Below are positions 7,998 to 17,092 of a stretch of DNA of 64,000 nt, one piece after another. Below the pieces are notes generated by a model, which was given only the letters and a program-made list of their open reading frames with translations, searched no databases and was not told the origin of the DNA. The DNA lies in contig NZ_LVYV01000002.1 of the NCBI RefSeq assembly GCF_001618955.1, forward strand, positions 1 to 64,000. Direction: 5' to 3'. Within the stretch, counting starts at the first letter, position 1. Each line of letters opens with the position of its first letter. This stretch comes from Tardiphaga robiniae. Lineage in GTDB: Bacteria; Pseudomonadota; Alphaproteobacteria; Rhizobiales; Xanthobacteraceae. Both the position numbers and the translations under genes were made by a program.

Positions 7998-10331
7998 TCA
8001 GTTCTTGCGCGACGCGGGGGCGGTTGCGGATGTGGTCGTTTTGGCATCCGGTGCATCATTCGCCGACGCGTAGCTCTCGGGGAAGGCCAGCGTGGAGGAG
8101 GCGCGGGGCTTCAACGGTTCGTTGGATGATGTGCGGCCGGCGGTCTTGCCGGCGTCGTCGAGCAGCTTCTCGACACGCAGCAGGACGTCGGCGCCGCGGC
8201 GCGTCAGCACCGGCGGCGGGCCGGGCTTGGCGTCCTGCGCGTTGGCCGCCATGACGGATGAGGCGGCTGCAGCAGGATTCTTGGTACCCGCGCCGACGCC
8301 CGGGATTTCCTTGATCTCGATACCCTGATGGGCGGCGACCATGATGTCGTGCCATGTCTGCGCCGGCAGCGAGCCGCCGGTCATGCGGTTGGTCGGCGAG
8401 TAGTCGTCATTGCCGTACCAGACCGCGCAGCTGAAGTTGCCGGTGTAGCCGACGAACCAGGCGTCGCGATACGCATTGGTGGTGCCGGTCTTGCCTGCGG
8501 TCGGGATGCCGTCCAGCGCGGCGCGGCGCGCGGTGCCCTCGCTGACCACGTGGCTCATCATGCCGGCCATATCGGCGGCGACGGAGGCGGGGATCGCCTG
8601 CAACTGTTTCGGACCGTCGCGATCGAACCGCCAGACGAGGTCGCCTGCGCCGGTGCGCACTTCCAGCACCGCATGCGGCTTCGCCGAGCGACCCTTGTTC
8701 GGGAAGGTCGCATAGGCAACGGCGTGTTCAAGCACCGTCACTTCGGTGGAGCCGATCGGCAGCGACGGCGTATCGAGCAGCGGCGCCTTGATGCCGAAGC
8801 GGCGCGCGGTCTCGACGATCTTGGCGCGGCCGGCCTTGGCCGGATTCTGCGCGCCCTTGCCGAGCGCGATCGAGATCTTCACCGGCACGACGTTGATCGA
8901 ACGGGTGATCGCCTGCGTCAGGGTCACGTTGCCGGAATAGGAGTGGCCGTAGTTCTGCGGGCACCAGTTGCCGATACAGACCGGGCCGTCGAGGATGATC
9001 GAGGTCGGCTTGTAACCGTTGAGCAACGCCGTCGTGTAGACATAGGGCTTGAACGAGGAACCGGGCTGGCGCATCGCGTCCACCGCTCGGTTGAACTGGC
9101 TTGCGCCATAGTCGCGGCCGCCCACCATGGCGCGGACGCCGCCTTCGAGGTCCGACACCACGGTGGCGGCCTGCGTCGCATGATAGTCGCGGCCGAACTG
9201 GCGCAACTGGTTTTCGACGGCGGCTTCGGCGGCGCGCTGCACATTCATGTCGATGGCGGTGCGGACCACGAACACGCGTTCGACATAGGATTTCGGGAAT
9301 GTATCGACGAGCTTGCGCATCTCATCGAATGCCCAGTCGAGATAGTAGTTCGGCGAGATTTCCTGACGACGATCGACGGCGACGGCGGGATTGCGCCGGG
9401 CGCCGAACACCTGGCCTTCGGTCATGAAGCCGGCATCGACGAGGTTGTCGAGCACCACGTTGGCGCGGGCGCGCGCGGCGGGCAGGTTGATATGCGGCGC
9501 GTATTTGGTCGGGGCCTTGAATAGGCCGGCGAGCATCGCGGCTTCCGCGAGGTTCACGTCGCGCGCGGATTTGTTGAAATAGAAATGCGCGGCGCCGTCG
9601 ACGCCGAAAGTGCCGCCGCCCATGTAAGCGCGGTCGAGATAGAGCTTCAGAATTTCGTTCTTGGTCAGGCGGGTTTCCAGCCAGATCGCCAGGAACGCTT
9701 CGTTGACCTTGCGCTCGATGGTGCGCTCGTTGGACAGGAACAGATTTTTCGCGAGCTGCTGCGTCAGCGACGAACCGCCCTGGCGCACGCCGCCGGCCTG
9801 CGCGTTGGTGACCAGCGCACGCGCGGTGCCGGCGATGTCGATGCCGAAGTGATCGTAGAAGCGGCGGTCCTCGGTGGCGAGGGTAGCCTTGATCAGATTG
9901 TCCGGGAAATCTTCCAGCGGAATGGAGTCGTTGTGCTTGATGCCGCGGCTGCCGATTGGATTGCCGTAGCGATCCAAAAACGTCACTGCGAGATCGGACT
10001 TCTTCAGCCAGTCTTCGTCGGCAGTTTCGCGAAACGCCGGCTGCGCCAAAGCGAGCATCAGGATCAGGCCGCCGAGGCCGATGGTGGCCATTTCCGACAG
10101 CGGCTCAATGAACACCCAGCGCTTCCAGCGACCGACATAGAAGCGGTCCATGAAGGTGGAGTAGCGCTCCCACAGTTCGCGGGTGCCGCGGCCGGATGAG
10201 AACAGGCCGGAATCGATACGCGCATCCAGATCCAGCAGGAAATGCCGGAACTTGGTCTTCCAACGGGATGGCACGATCTGAGGCACAGGGGCCCTTGGTT
10301 TGTTGCAGCGCTCGCGTGCACCCACCGGCAC
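7998..10331 (-). CDS. Class A penicillin-binding protein 1A (glycosyltransferase/transpeptidase)
   Basis: 777 residues. A cytoplasmic N-terminus and one membrane helix (about residues 80-95) precede a GT51 glycosyltransferase domain (EDRRFYDHFGID near 154, GGSSLTQQLAKNLFL, ERKVNEAFLAIWLE) and a transpeptidase domain with SSFK (about 425), SIN and KTGT (about 613). It polymerises and cross-links peptidoglycan in the periplasm. The C-terminal 100 residues are Ala/Pro-rich and low complexity. First gene of a probable three-gene operon. The ATG at 10331 gives an unusually long cytoplasmic leader; a GTG at 10286 is an alternative start. Confidence 0.93.
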   Translation of the reverse strand: MPVGARERCNKPRAPVPQIVPSRWKTKFRHFLLDLDARIDSGLFSSGRGTRELWERYSTFMDRFYVGRWKRWVFIEPLSEMATIGLGGLILMLALAQPAFRETADEDWLKKSDLAVTFLDRYGNPIGSRGIKHNDSIPLEDFPDNLIKATLATEDRRFYDHFGIDIAGTARALVTNAQAGGVRQGGSSLTQQLAKNLFLSNERTIERKVNEAFLAIWLETRLTKNEILKLYLDRAYMGGGTFGVDGAAHFYFNKSARDVNLAEAAMLAGLFKAPTKYAPHINLPAARARANVVLDNLVDAGFMTEGQVFGARRNPAVAVDRRQEISPNYYLDWAFDEMRKLVDTFPKSYVERVFVVRTAIDMNVQRAAEAAVENQLRQFGRDYHATQAATVVSDLEGGVRAMVGGRDYGASQFNRAVDAMRQPGSSFKPYVYTTALLNGYKPTSIILDGPVCIGNWCPQNYGHSYSGNVTLTQAITRSINVVPVKISIALGKGAQNPAKAGRAKIVETARRFGIKAPLLDTPSLPIGSTEVTVLEHAVAYATFPNKGRSAKPHAVLEVRTGAGDLVWRFDRDGPKQLQAIPASVAADMAGMMSHVVSEGTARRAALDGIPTAGKTGTTNAYRDAWFVGYTGNFSCAVWYGNDDYSPTNRMTGGSLPAQTWHDIMVAAHQGIEIKEIPGVGAGTKNPAAAASSVMAANAQDAKPGPPPVLTRRGADVLLRVEKLLDDAGKTAGRTSSNEPLKPRASSTLAFPESYASANDAPDAKTTTSATAPASRKN

Positions 10332-10577
10332 CGCGCGGACGTCATGCTGAAATAATGCGGCAACCCGGCGGCAGGTTTGCGGCCGCCGGAGAGTCGTTCA
10401 AGTTCTAGCCGAGCAGGGCGGATAAACCAATGGCATTGCTTATCATTTGCACGACAGAGCTAACAGCTTGCCGGTTTTGCCCTTGTTTGCGAGCCGGCCG
10501 ACACGATGTTGCTTGCAGAGCCTGCACCGCAACTCCTAGAAGTGCGTTTCGCCGCAACCTGGATCGATTCAAATCGC

Positions 10578-11090
10578 ATGACCGCGCGTCCCCCGCGTCC
10601 TTCCGCACAGGAGGGAATGTTCTGGAAAACCAAGACGTTGGAAGAGATGTCCGGCGCCGAGTGGGAAAGCCTGTGCGACGGCTGCGGACGCTGCTGCCTG
10701 GAGAAGCTGGAAGACGAGGATACCGGCAAGATCTATTACACCCATGTGTCCTGCCGATTGCTCGATGCGGGTCTTTGCGCCTGCAAGGATTATCCGAACC
10801 GCTCCGACCATGTTCCCGATTGCGTGCGGCTGACCCCCGACAATGTCCGCACGCTGAGCTGGCTGCCGCCGAGCTGCGGCTACAAGCTCGCGGCCGAGGG
10901 GCGCGATCTCTACTGGTGGCATCCGCTGATCTCGGGCAGCGCCGACACCGTCCATGAAGCCGGCGTATCGGTCCGCGGGCGGGTCGAGGGCAGCGAGGAC
11001 ACGATCTCCGACGACGAGTTGCAGGATCACATCGTGACCTGGCCGGCGCTGCTGCCGCGCAAGGCGAAGCTGAAGAAGCGGCCGGCGTAG
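10578..11090 (+). CDS. YcgN-family cysteine-cluster protein
   Basis: About 170 residues. It matches the E. coli YcgN family closely: [26 protein letters not shown], then [30 protein letters not shown] and [10 protein letters not shown]. The eight or nine cysteines suggest metal (zinc or iron) binding; the function is unknown. It is divergent from PBP1A. The ATG at 10578 gives the short lead before FWKTK typical of the family; the ATG at 10617 has AGGAGG very close in front and cannot be excluded. Confidence 0.85.
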   Translation: MTARPPRPSAQEGMFWKTKTLEEMSGAEWESLCDGCGRCCLEKLEDEDTGKIYYTHVSCRLLDAGLCACKDYPNRSDHVPDCVRLTPDNVRTLSWLPPSCGYKLAAEGRDLYWWHPLISGSADTVHEAGVSVRGRVEGSEDTISDDELQDHIVTWPALLPRKAKLKKRPA

Positions 11091-11283
11091 AATCCGCGGC
11101 GCGCGGTGTTCGATCACGCGCATATGACGGTCAGATGATCGCCGCGGGACGCTCCCATGCAAGGAAACAACTGTTGCTGCACGGGGCGGGGGAATAGATT
11201 TCTTCCAAAGAGAGTCTGCGCGCGGGAGTTGGCGCCGATCCGGCTCTCCGGTTACCTCCCAAGCCCTTTGAATCCGAAGTTTC

Positions 11284-12897
11284 ATGAACAAGATCGAACG
11301 ACAGAGCCGGTCAGCGGCCGATGATCAGGTATTGCCCGGGGAAATCCCGTCGGATGCGGTCCTGTCGGATGAGCTCGCGCAGGAACTGTCGCGGATCCCC
11401 ACCGAAGTGATCGAACCCGGCGATGCGCCGCTCCTCGTGAAGGCGCCGCTGACCCCCGCCGAAGTCCGCACCATCCTGATGAGCCTGCTGCTGACCATGT
11501 TCCTGGCGGCGCTCGACCAGACCATCGTCGCCACCGCGCTGCCGACCATCGGCCGGCAATTCGCCGATGTGAACAATCTGTCCTGGGTCATCACCGCCTA
11601 TCTGCTGGCATCGACCGCGGTGGCACCGGTGTTCGGCACGCTCAGCGATATCTATGGCCGCCGCGCGATGATCATCACCGCGATGGCGCTGTTCATGGTC
11701 GGCTCGATCATGTGCGCATTGGCGCCGAACATGATCGTGCTGATCATCGCGCGCGCTTTGCAGGGCCTCGGCGGCGGCGGCATTTTGCCGATCGTGCAGG
11801 TGGTGATTTCCGACGTGGTGTCGCCGCGTGAGCGCGGCCAGTATCAGGCTTATTTCAGTGGCGTGTGGGTGGCGGCCGGCATCGGCGGCCCGATCATCGG
11901 CGGGCTGTTCGCCGAACATCTGCACTGGTCGATGATCTTCTGGATCAACATTCCGCTCGGCGTGGGATCGCTGGCGCTGTTGCTGCCGAAGATGAAGAAG
12001 CTTCCCGTGTTCCATCGCCGCCGCAAGGTCGACTGGCTCGGCGGCGTGCTGCTGATGGCCTCGGCCGTTGTCTTCATGCTGGTGCTGACATGGGGCGGCA
12101 CCAAATTCTCGTGGGCATCGCCGACCATCGTCGCGATGATCGGCGCAGCGGCGGTGATGGCGTTCGCCTTCATCTGGCACGCGATCCATCACGACGAGCC
12201 GTTCCTGCCGTTGCCACTGATGTCGGGCTCGGTGGTACCTTTCGCGATGGCCGCCGGCGGCTGCGCGATGGGCGCGATGCTCGGGCTCACCGTGCATATG
12301 CCGCTCTATTACGAAGTCGTCTACGGCCTGACGGCAGGCGAGGCCGGCGTCGCGCTGATCCCGATCGCGGCGGTGTCGGTCGGGGGCGCCGCCTTTGCCG
12401 GCCACATGATGACCAAGGCGAAACACTACAAGCGCGTGGCGATCGCCGGCACCGCCATGTCGGCGCTGATGGGCCTGCTGCTGGCGCTGATGACGCCGCT
12501 GCCGCTGTGGGCGCTGCTGACGATGCTTGGCCTGTTCTCCATCGGGCTTGGCACGGTGTTTCCCGTCAGCCTCGTCTCGATCCAGAACGCCGTGCCGCGA
12601 CCACAGATCGGCACTGCCACCGGCGCGATGAACTTCTTCCGCGCGCTGATGGCGTCGTTCACCGTTGCCGCCTTCACCACCATTCTTCTGATGGCTCTGG
12701 GCACGGACATCTCGATATCAGGCGAACATGCCGCCAGCACGCATCCGATCGCGGCCAGCGATATGGTCAGCGCCTTCCGCTACGTGTTCGAAGCTGCGGC
12801 CGCCCTGCTGGCGCTGTCGACGCTGTTCCTGCTGCTGATGGAAGAACGCCCGCTGGCAGGACCGGCAAAAGCGAAGCCGTCACTGGTTTCGGAATAG
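11284..12897 (+). CDS. MFS multidrug exporter, DHA2 (EmrB/QacA) family
   Basis: 537 residues. A 55-residue cytoplasmic N-terminus precedes about 14 membrane helices. Family motifs are LDQTIVATALPTIGRQF (TM1), the motif-A-like GTLSDIYGRRAM loop after TM2, and motif C-like GLGGGGILPIVQVVISDVVSPRERG. It should be an inner-membrane proton-driven exporter of amphiphilic compounds or drugs. Its last 17 codons recur at 13828-13884, evidence that DNA was inserted or rearranged just downstream of this gene. Confidence 0.88.
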   Translation: MNKIERQSRSAADDQVLPGEIPSDAVLSDELAQELSRIPTEVIEPGDAPLLVKAPLTPAEVRTILMSLLLTMFLAALDQTIVATALPTIGRQFADVNNLSWVITAYLLASTAVAPVFGTLSDIYGRRAMIITAMALFMVGSIMCALAPNMIVLIIARALQGLGGGGILPIVQVVISDVVSPRERGQYQAYFSGVWVAAGIGGPIIGGLFAEHLHWSMIFWINIPLGVGSLALLLPKMKKLPVFHRRRKVDWLGGVLLMASAVVFMLVLTWGGTKFSWASPTIVAMIGAAAVMAFAFIWHAIHHDEPFLPLPLMSGSVVPFAMAAGGCAMGAMLGLTVHMPLYYEVVYGLTAGEAGVALIPIAAVSVGGAAFAGHMMTKAKHYKRVAIAGTAMSALMGLLLALMTPLPLWALLTMLGLFSIGLGTVFPVSLVSIQNAVPRPQIGTATGAMNFFRALMASFTVAAFTTILLMALGTDISISGEHAASTHPIAASDMVSAFRYVFEAAAALLALSTLFLLLMEERPLAGPAKAKPSLVSE

Positions 12898-13210
12898 GGC
12901 GACTAGCAAGTAGCCCGCATGAGCGCAGCGATATGCGGGAGCTGTCCCCGGATGTCGCTGCGCTCATCCGGGCTACGCTTCCTGGGCAGAAAAATTGGAG
13001 CTGCAGCACCGTCGTGGCGAGCTGCTGAATCACGTCAACGGCAATACCATCAAGCCGCAATAGCTGCCCCCAATGCTTTGTCTGCCTTCGGCGGCACAGC
13101 GAACATGCGCTGGGTTGTCCCTGCAGTGAATGACCCGAATGGAACCTTGGCTTCGTTTAGGTTCCGATGCACAATTCAGGACTTTCTGTAAGCGCAAGAT
13201 ATGAGGGCGA
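12898..13210. other. Gene-free stretch between the exporter and hexapeptide genes
   Basis: Apart from the palindromic repeat at 12910-12976 I see no supported gene here. A 90-codon open frame (12919-13191) has repeat-derived, low-complexity translation and was rejected. Base composition drops in GC toward 13200, where the inserted gene starts. Confidence 0.5.
12910..12976. repeat. Palindromic repeat, GTAGCCCG...CGGGCTAC type
   Basis: GTAGCCCGCATGAGCGCAGC (from 12910) is an imperfect inverted repeat of GCTGCGCTCATCCGGGCTAC (to 12976); the two inner flanks (GATATGCGGGA and TCCCCGGATGTC) also pair. This class of GTAGCCCGGATGAGC palindrome is frequent between genes in bradyrhizobial genomes. It sits 12 bases after the exporter stop codon and could also act as a transcription barrier. 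Confidence 0.75.
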
Positions 13211-13822
13211 ATGCCATTTCTCACCGAACATATAACCGCATTTTCTGACTCGCCACTCGCCGCGCTGACTGAAAAGACGCCTTGGGCGCTTACAACAAAC
13301 TCTGTCTTGGCAGTTCGACGTCTTTTGAGTGGGATTAGCGAAGATTTTCGCATTTCGGGGGACGTCGCGGTTCATCCCACAGCGACGGTGGAAGCTGGCG
13401 CGCTAATTAAGGCGCCAGCGATTATCGGACCGGGGTGTTTCATAGCCGCCGGCTCACTGATCCGTGGCGGGTGTTGGCTAGAAGAGAATTGTATCATCGG
13501 TCCGGGCTGCGAACTAAAATCCTCTTTTTTGTTTTCCGGATCGAAGTTGGCGCATTTCAATTTTGTCGGAGACAGCGTCGTTGGGGCGAGAGTGAATCTT
13601 GAGGCCGGCTCTATAGTCGCCAACTTTCGAAATGAGTTTGCCGATCCAAAGATTCTGATTTTGCATGCAGGGGAGATCGTCGACACCGGCGTGGACAAAT
13701 TTGGCGCACTTATCGGGGACGACTGCAAGTTCGGTGCGAACGCCGTTATCGCTCCCGGAGCAATCTTTGAAAGGGGAGCAATCATTGCACGGTTGGCTTT
13801 GGTAGATCAGCGACCGAGATGA
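13211..13822 (+). CDS. Left-handed beta-helix (hexapeptide-repeat) acyltransferase-like protein
   Basis: 203 residues. After about 50 residues come hexapeptide repeats of the LpxA superfamily (VAVHPTATVEAGALIKAPAIIGPGCFIAAGSLIRGGCWLEENCIIGPGCEL, then VVGARVNLEAGSIVANF and GALIGDDCKFGANAVIAPGAIFERGAII). The pattern resembles the C-terminal half of GlmU-type and nucleotidyl-sugar acyltransferases, without a nucleotidyltransferase domain. The start has GAGGG seven bases upstream. It has visibly lower GC than its neighbours and is flanked by two copies of the exporter gene end, so it was probably acquired. The substrate is unknown. Confidence 0.75.
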   Translation: MPFLTEHITAFSDSPLAALTEKTPWALTTNSVLAVRRLLSGISEDFRISGDVAVHPTATVEAGALIKAPAIIGPGCFIAAGSLIRGGCWLEENCIIGPGCELKSSFLFSGSKLAHFNFVGDSVVGARVNLEAGSIVANFRNEFADPKILILHAGEIVDTGVDKFGALIGDDCKFGANAVIAPGAIFERGAIIARLALVDQRPR

Positions 13823-13827
13823 TAGTT

Positions 13828-13884
13828 ACGCCCGCTGGCCGGACCGGCAAAGGCAAAGCCGTCAGTGGTTTCGGAGTAAGGCGA
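13828..13884 (+). pseudogene. Second copy of the 3' end of the DHA2 exporter gene
   Basis: These 57 bases match 12846-12902 with 6 mismatches. They encode PLAGPAKAKPSVVSE followed by TAA, against PLAGPAKAKPSLVSE and TAG in the intact gene. No upstream part of the gene is present. It marks the right border of the segment carrying the palindrome and the hexapeptide gene. Confidence 0.8.
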
Positions 13885-13899
13885 AGCCGTCATCCGACT

Positions 13900-15387
13900 T
13901 CAGAAATGTTCCGCTGCCACGCGAGTGAAGGCGATGTCCTTAACCAGCGGGTCGAGCGGGACTGCCACGCTCGCAATATTCCCGTCTTCGCCGGTGGAAA
14001 ATGAGAGGGAAAGCCGGCTCGGCAGTAGGCCGCTAGGTGACTCAGGTGCCTCGGGCAGCTCGAACGTGTCCGAGTCCCGATGCGCGAGCGGCTCCGACAT
14101 GCCGCGAAACGCCCAATGCAATTTGCCTTCGGCATGCGTGATCGTCATGCGGCCATAGCCCGGATGCTTGTAGTTACCGGCATAATCCGCGAGGGCACGG
14201 TGCGGCTCGGTGGCCGGCGTCGGTGCGGCTTTCCCGGCCTGCAGCCAAGCCTCGTATTGCGTCACGAATTTGCGGCGTTGCTCGCGGAAGCGACCGAAGC
14301 AGGGTACCGGTTCCTTGCCGCAGACGCGGTCGAAGACATAATTCGCGAGGATGTGCGGAGCGAGTATCGGAGTCATGCCATTATTGACGAGCACTGCGAC
14401 ACCGACGCCCCGATCGGGCAACATCATCATCAGCGCGTTCGTGCCGGTGAAGCCGCCTCCGTGCCACACGACGCGCTCTCCGCGATACCAGTGCGAGCGG
14501 AAGCCGAAACCGTAATGCACATCGCTGTACTCGGCGAAGCCGGTTGCCCCGACATGCACGCGCGGCTTCTGGAGCTCCTGTATCAAGCCGGATGACAGAA
14601 GACGTTGTCCTTCAAACGCGCCCTGGCCGAGATGAAAACGAAGCCAGTTCGCGAAGCTTGTAATCGACGTGCTCATGCCGCCCGCAGCCGGCACGCTGAT
14701 GGGCCAGAGTTTCGTGCGCTGACAAGTGTCTCCCATCATCCCGTAGGGCACGGCCGCGTCGGTGGCTGCGGCAAGCTCCTCCACAGTGAACGTCACCTTC
14801 ATGTCCAGCTTGTCGGTCAGCGAGCGGGTGAATTCGGCCCAGGTCCGGCCACTGACGCGCTCGGCTACCATGCTCGCAATGAGGTAGCCGAGGTTTGAAT
14901 ACTGAAAGGCGCTGCGAATGTCGGCGCTCGGTTCGAGATAGCGCAGCGCTGCCAGCATTTGGGCGGGTGACAGATCGCCGGGCAGCCAGATCCAATCGTG
15001 ACGTGGCAATCCGGAATGGTGGCACAGCAAGTCGCGCACCGTGACGCGGTCGCTCGCAACGGCGTCGTAGAGCCGGAATTCCGGGATGTATTCCCGCACT
15101 GGCTTCTTCCAGTCCATGCGTCGCTCGTCGACCAATAGAGCCAGGCCGGTAGCGGCGAACGACTTCGAGACCGACATGCTTTGAAACTGCGTGTCCGTCG
15201 TGACTTTCAGGCCGGCTTCGATATCGCGAAGGCCATAGGTCCCAATGAACGCAACCTCCAAGTCTTGCACGATAGCAACGGCGAGGCCCGGGACCTTCCA
15301 CTCCTTCATGACCTCTACGACAAGATGTTCGAATTCAGGAATGAACGCCGCAACGGATTGGCTGCCTGCGACAGGTTCAGATGCCAT
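13900..15387 (-). CDS. Serine hydrolase, class C beta-lactamase family
   Basis: About 495 residues. The nucleophile motif is SVSK in FQSMSVSKSFAATGL (about residue 75), the tyrosine motif YSN in FQYSNLGYLIA, and the third box is HGGG in RVVWHGGGFTG. The C-terminal 100 residues (ADYAGNYKHPGYGRMTITHAEGKL) form a DUF3471-like beta domain. Relatives include esterases and D-aminopeptidases as well as beta-lactamases. No signal peptide is evident, so it is probably cytoplasmic. The ATG at 15387 was preferred over the GTG at 15405. Confidence 0.85.
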   Translation of the reverse strand: MASEPVAGSQSVAAFIPEFEHLVVEVMKEWKVPGLAVAIVQDLEVAFIGTYGLRDIEAGLKVTTDTQFQSMSVSKSFAATGLALLVDERRMDWKKPVREYIPEFRLYDAVASDRVTVRDLLCHHSGLPRHDWIWLPGDLSPAQMLAALRYLEPSADIRSAFQYSNLGYLIASMVAERVSGRTWAEFTRSLTDKLDMKVTFTVEELAAATDAAVPYGMMGDTCQRTKLWPISVPAAGGMSTSITSFANWLRFHLGQGAFEGQRLLSSGLIQELQKPRVHVGATGFAEYSDVHYGFGFRSHWYRGERVVWHGGGFTGTNALMMMLPDRGVGVAVLVNNGMTPILAPHILANYVFDRVCGKEPVPCFGRFREQRRKFVTQYEAWLQAGKAAPTPATEPHRALADYAGNYKHPGYGRMTITHAEGKLHWAFRGMSEPLAHRDSDTFELPEAPESPSGLLPSRLSLSFSTGEDGNIASVAVPLDPLVKDIAFTRVAAEHF

Positions 15388-15614
15388 TGGGACAAGCCTC
15401 GACACTTCTGGTTAAGCGCAAGCTGAAATGCAGACGATACCCGGCTCCACGATACTCCCAAGTCCCGCTGCTCCGGGCGAGCGCACACATAGTTACCGCA
15501 TGATTAATTCATAATTGAGCCTGTTGGTGAACCTTCCTGCAACCTCTGCCGCTTAGGTTGAGTTCAGTTTTCAGGCGGCGTGGAAGAAATCCGCAGCCGT
15601 ATCAGGAGGTTTCA

Positions 15615-15779
15615 GTGTTGCGTTTGATTGCGAAATTTATCGACGATGAGTCCGGTGCAACGGCCATCGAATATGCGCTGATCGCTGCCGGCATCAGCCT
15701 TGCGATCATCGTCGCCGTGCAGGGCCTTGGTACCACGCTGAACGGGCGCTACGCCGCCGTGAATACCTCGCTGAAATAG
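15615..15779 (+). CDS. Flp/Fap-type IVb pilin subunit (GTG start)
   Basis: 54 residues from a GTG at 15615, six bases after a perfect AGGAGG. The sequence LRLIAKFIDDESGATAIEYALIAAGISLAIIVAVQGLG has the Flp pilin signature: a short basic leader, the G-A-T-A-I-E-Y-A-L-I processing and helix motif, then a hydrophobic helix. It would be cleaved by a CpaA/TadV prepilin peptidase and assembled by a Tad machine. No tad genes are present nearby, so it must rely on a machine encoded elsewhere. The ATG of the longer open frame (15558) lies well before the ribosome-binding site. Confidence 0.85.
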   Translation: MLRLIAKFIDDESGATAIEYALIAAGISLAIIVAVQGLGTTLNGRYAAVNTSLK

Positions 15780-15936
15780 GGCAGCGAAGACCGGCCGGTG
15801 CCGGGCGCGCCGCCATTGCAATCGACAAAAGACATGGCTGTCTTGTCGAAACGCAATGTCGTGAATGTCCTATCGATTGCGATGCTGCACCCTATATGAT
15901 CGTGCGCGGGCCTCGAGCCTGCGCATTTTCATATGG

Positions 15937-16230
15937 ATGACCATCATGACATTGAATTCGCGTTTGAAGCTTTCGGCATTGGCCGGTTTGGGATTTGCGG
16001 CATTCGTCCTCGCGGGAGCGACGCCGGCCTCGGCGGCTGGTGCGCAATTCTGCATCGCCCAGAGTGGCGCCAACGGCCAATCCTCCTATGTCGGCAACTG
16101 CATCTTTTCTGACTACCAGCAATGCATCAATGCTGCCGTCGGTACGCGAGGCAACTGCGTGGGCAACGTCGAGTATCGCGGCGGAGCTGCCACGGAACCG
16201 GCGCCGCAACGTCGCCGGCGCGCGCGGTGA
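15937..16230 (+). CDS. DUF3551 small secreted protein
   Basis: About 97 residues. The signal peptide RLKLSALAGLGFAAFVLAGATPASAA is followed by a mature domain with FCIAQSGANGQSSYVGNCIFSDYQQCINAAVGTRGNCVGNVEYR, the four-cysteine DUF3551 pattern found mainly in Bradyrhizobium relatives. It is probably periplasmic with two disulfides; function unknown. It is followed 29 bases later by a paralogue. Start choice between ATG at 15937 and 15946 is uncertain. Confidence 0.75.
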   Translation: MTIMTLNSRLKLSALAGLGFAAFVLAGATPASAAGAQFCIAQSGANGQSSYVGNCIFSDYQQCINAAVGTRGNCVGNVEYRGGAATEPAPQRRRRAR

Positions 16231-16259
16231 GTGATCGCCCGCTCGTGAAGGACGCATCG

Positions 16260-16568
16260 ATGACAACAAGGATTCGCGGGCTCGTATGGGCTGTGGCTGC
16301 GATTGCCATCGCGTCGGCGTCGTTGCCGGGTGTGGATTCTGCGCAGGCGCGGCCATCGGTCGCGGCCCGCTCCGGTATTCCGCCGTTCTGCGTGTTGACC
16401 GGCGGCCCTCGTGGACCGGGGAGTGTGCCGCAGATCTGCCGGTTCTTCGACTATCAACAATGCCTGCAGGCCGCGGCCGAGCTGCGCGGCAATTGCGTGG
16501 TCAATATCGACTATCCCGGCAAGATCACCGGAGCGCCGGGAGCGGCGTGGTCGCAGCCGCCGCGATAG
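16260..16568 (+). CDS. DUF3551 small secreted protein, second copy
   Basis: 102 residues. The signal peptide MTTRIRGLVWAVAAIAIASASLPGVDSAQA is followed by PPFCVLTGG...QICRFFDYQQCLQAAAELRGNCVVNIDYPG, with the same cysteine spacing as the upstream gene. GAAGGA lies about 10 bases before the ATG. The two genes are tandem paralogues, clearly diverged. Probably periplasmic; function unknown. Confidence 0.75.
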   Translation: MTTRIRGLVWAVAAIAIASASLPGVDSAQARPSVAARSGIPPFCVLTGGPRGPGSVPQICRFFDYQQCLQAAAELRGNCVVNIDYPGKITGAPGAAWSQPPR

Positions 16569-16850
16569 CCAGTGCGTTGATCGCTCGGACAAAATTCCAA
16601 TTTAAGGACTAAATTCAAAGTCTAGGATTTTTAGCCTTGACAGCGTCGCGCTGTCGAAGTAGGTTTACGGCATGCTCCACAATTGGGTTCGCAGGAAACG
16701 CCGCTGCTGATTGGCCGCGAATCTGCCCGTCGCTGTTCAGCCCGGTGTGGCGGTGAATGCCCGGAACATCGATCCAAATCCCGCGTTGCTTTCCATACGG
16801 TGCCGCAAGGAATCTCATCGGCATCCAACAGCAAGCGAAACGAGGGTGCC

Positions 16851-17018
16851 ATGACAACCAGGAATTCGGCAACCAAGCAAAAAGAGCAGATCGTCGAATC
16901 CGCGACGGAGGCACGCCAGGCCGAACCGGGCCCGTCGATCCTCGCGCTTTTGGCGATCAGCCTCGGCCTCGCTGTGCTGATCCTCGGCGTGGTCTGGTTT
17001 GTGTTCTTCAGGACGTGA
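16851..17018 (+). CDS. Small single-pass membrane protein (55 aa)
   Basis: 55 residues: a polar, charged N-terminus (MTTRNSATKQKEQIVESATEARQ) and one C-terminal membrane helix (ILALLAISLGLAVLILGVVWFVFF) ending FRT. The start is supported by GAGGG seven bases upstream. Its topology resembles small tail-anchored membrane proteins. No family recognised. It stands between the DUF3551 pair and the packaging-gene remnant. Confidence 0.6.
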   Translation: MTTRNSATKQKEQIVESATEARQAEPGPSILALLAISLGLAVLILGVVWFVFFRT

Positions 17019-17092
17019 TCGGTTCTGGCGATCCGCCGATCAATTTCAGTTAGTCCGGCATGATCGACTGACAACAGCAACGAGTTCCCAAC

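Noticed and set aside
12919-13191. 90-codon frame after the exporter
   Set aside because: It runs through a palindromic repeat and has no recognisable protein pattern.
16615-16914. 99-codon minus-strand frame
   Set aside because: No ribosome-binding site, and it overlaps the start of the better supported 55-aa membrane protein gene.
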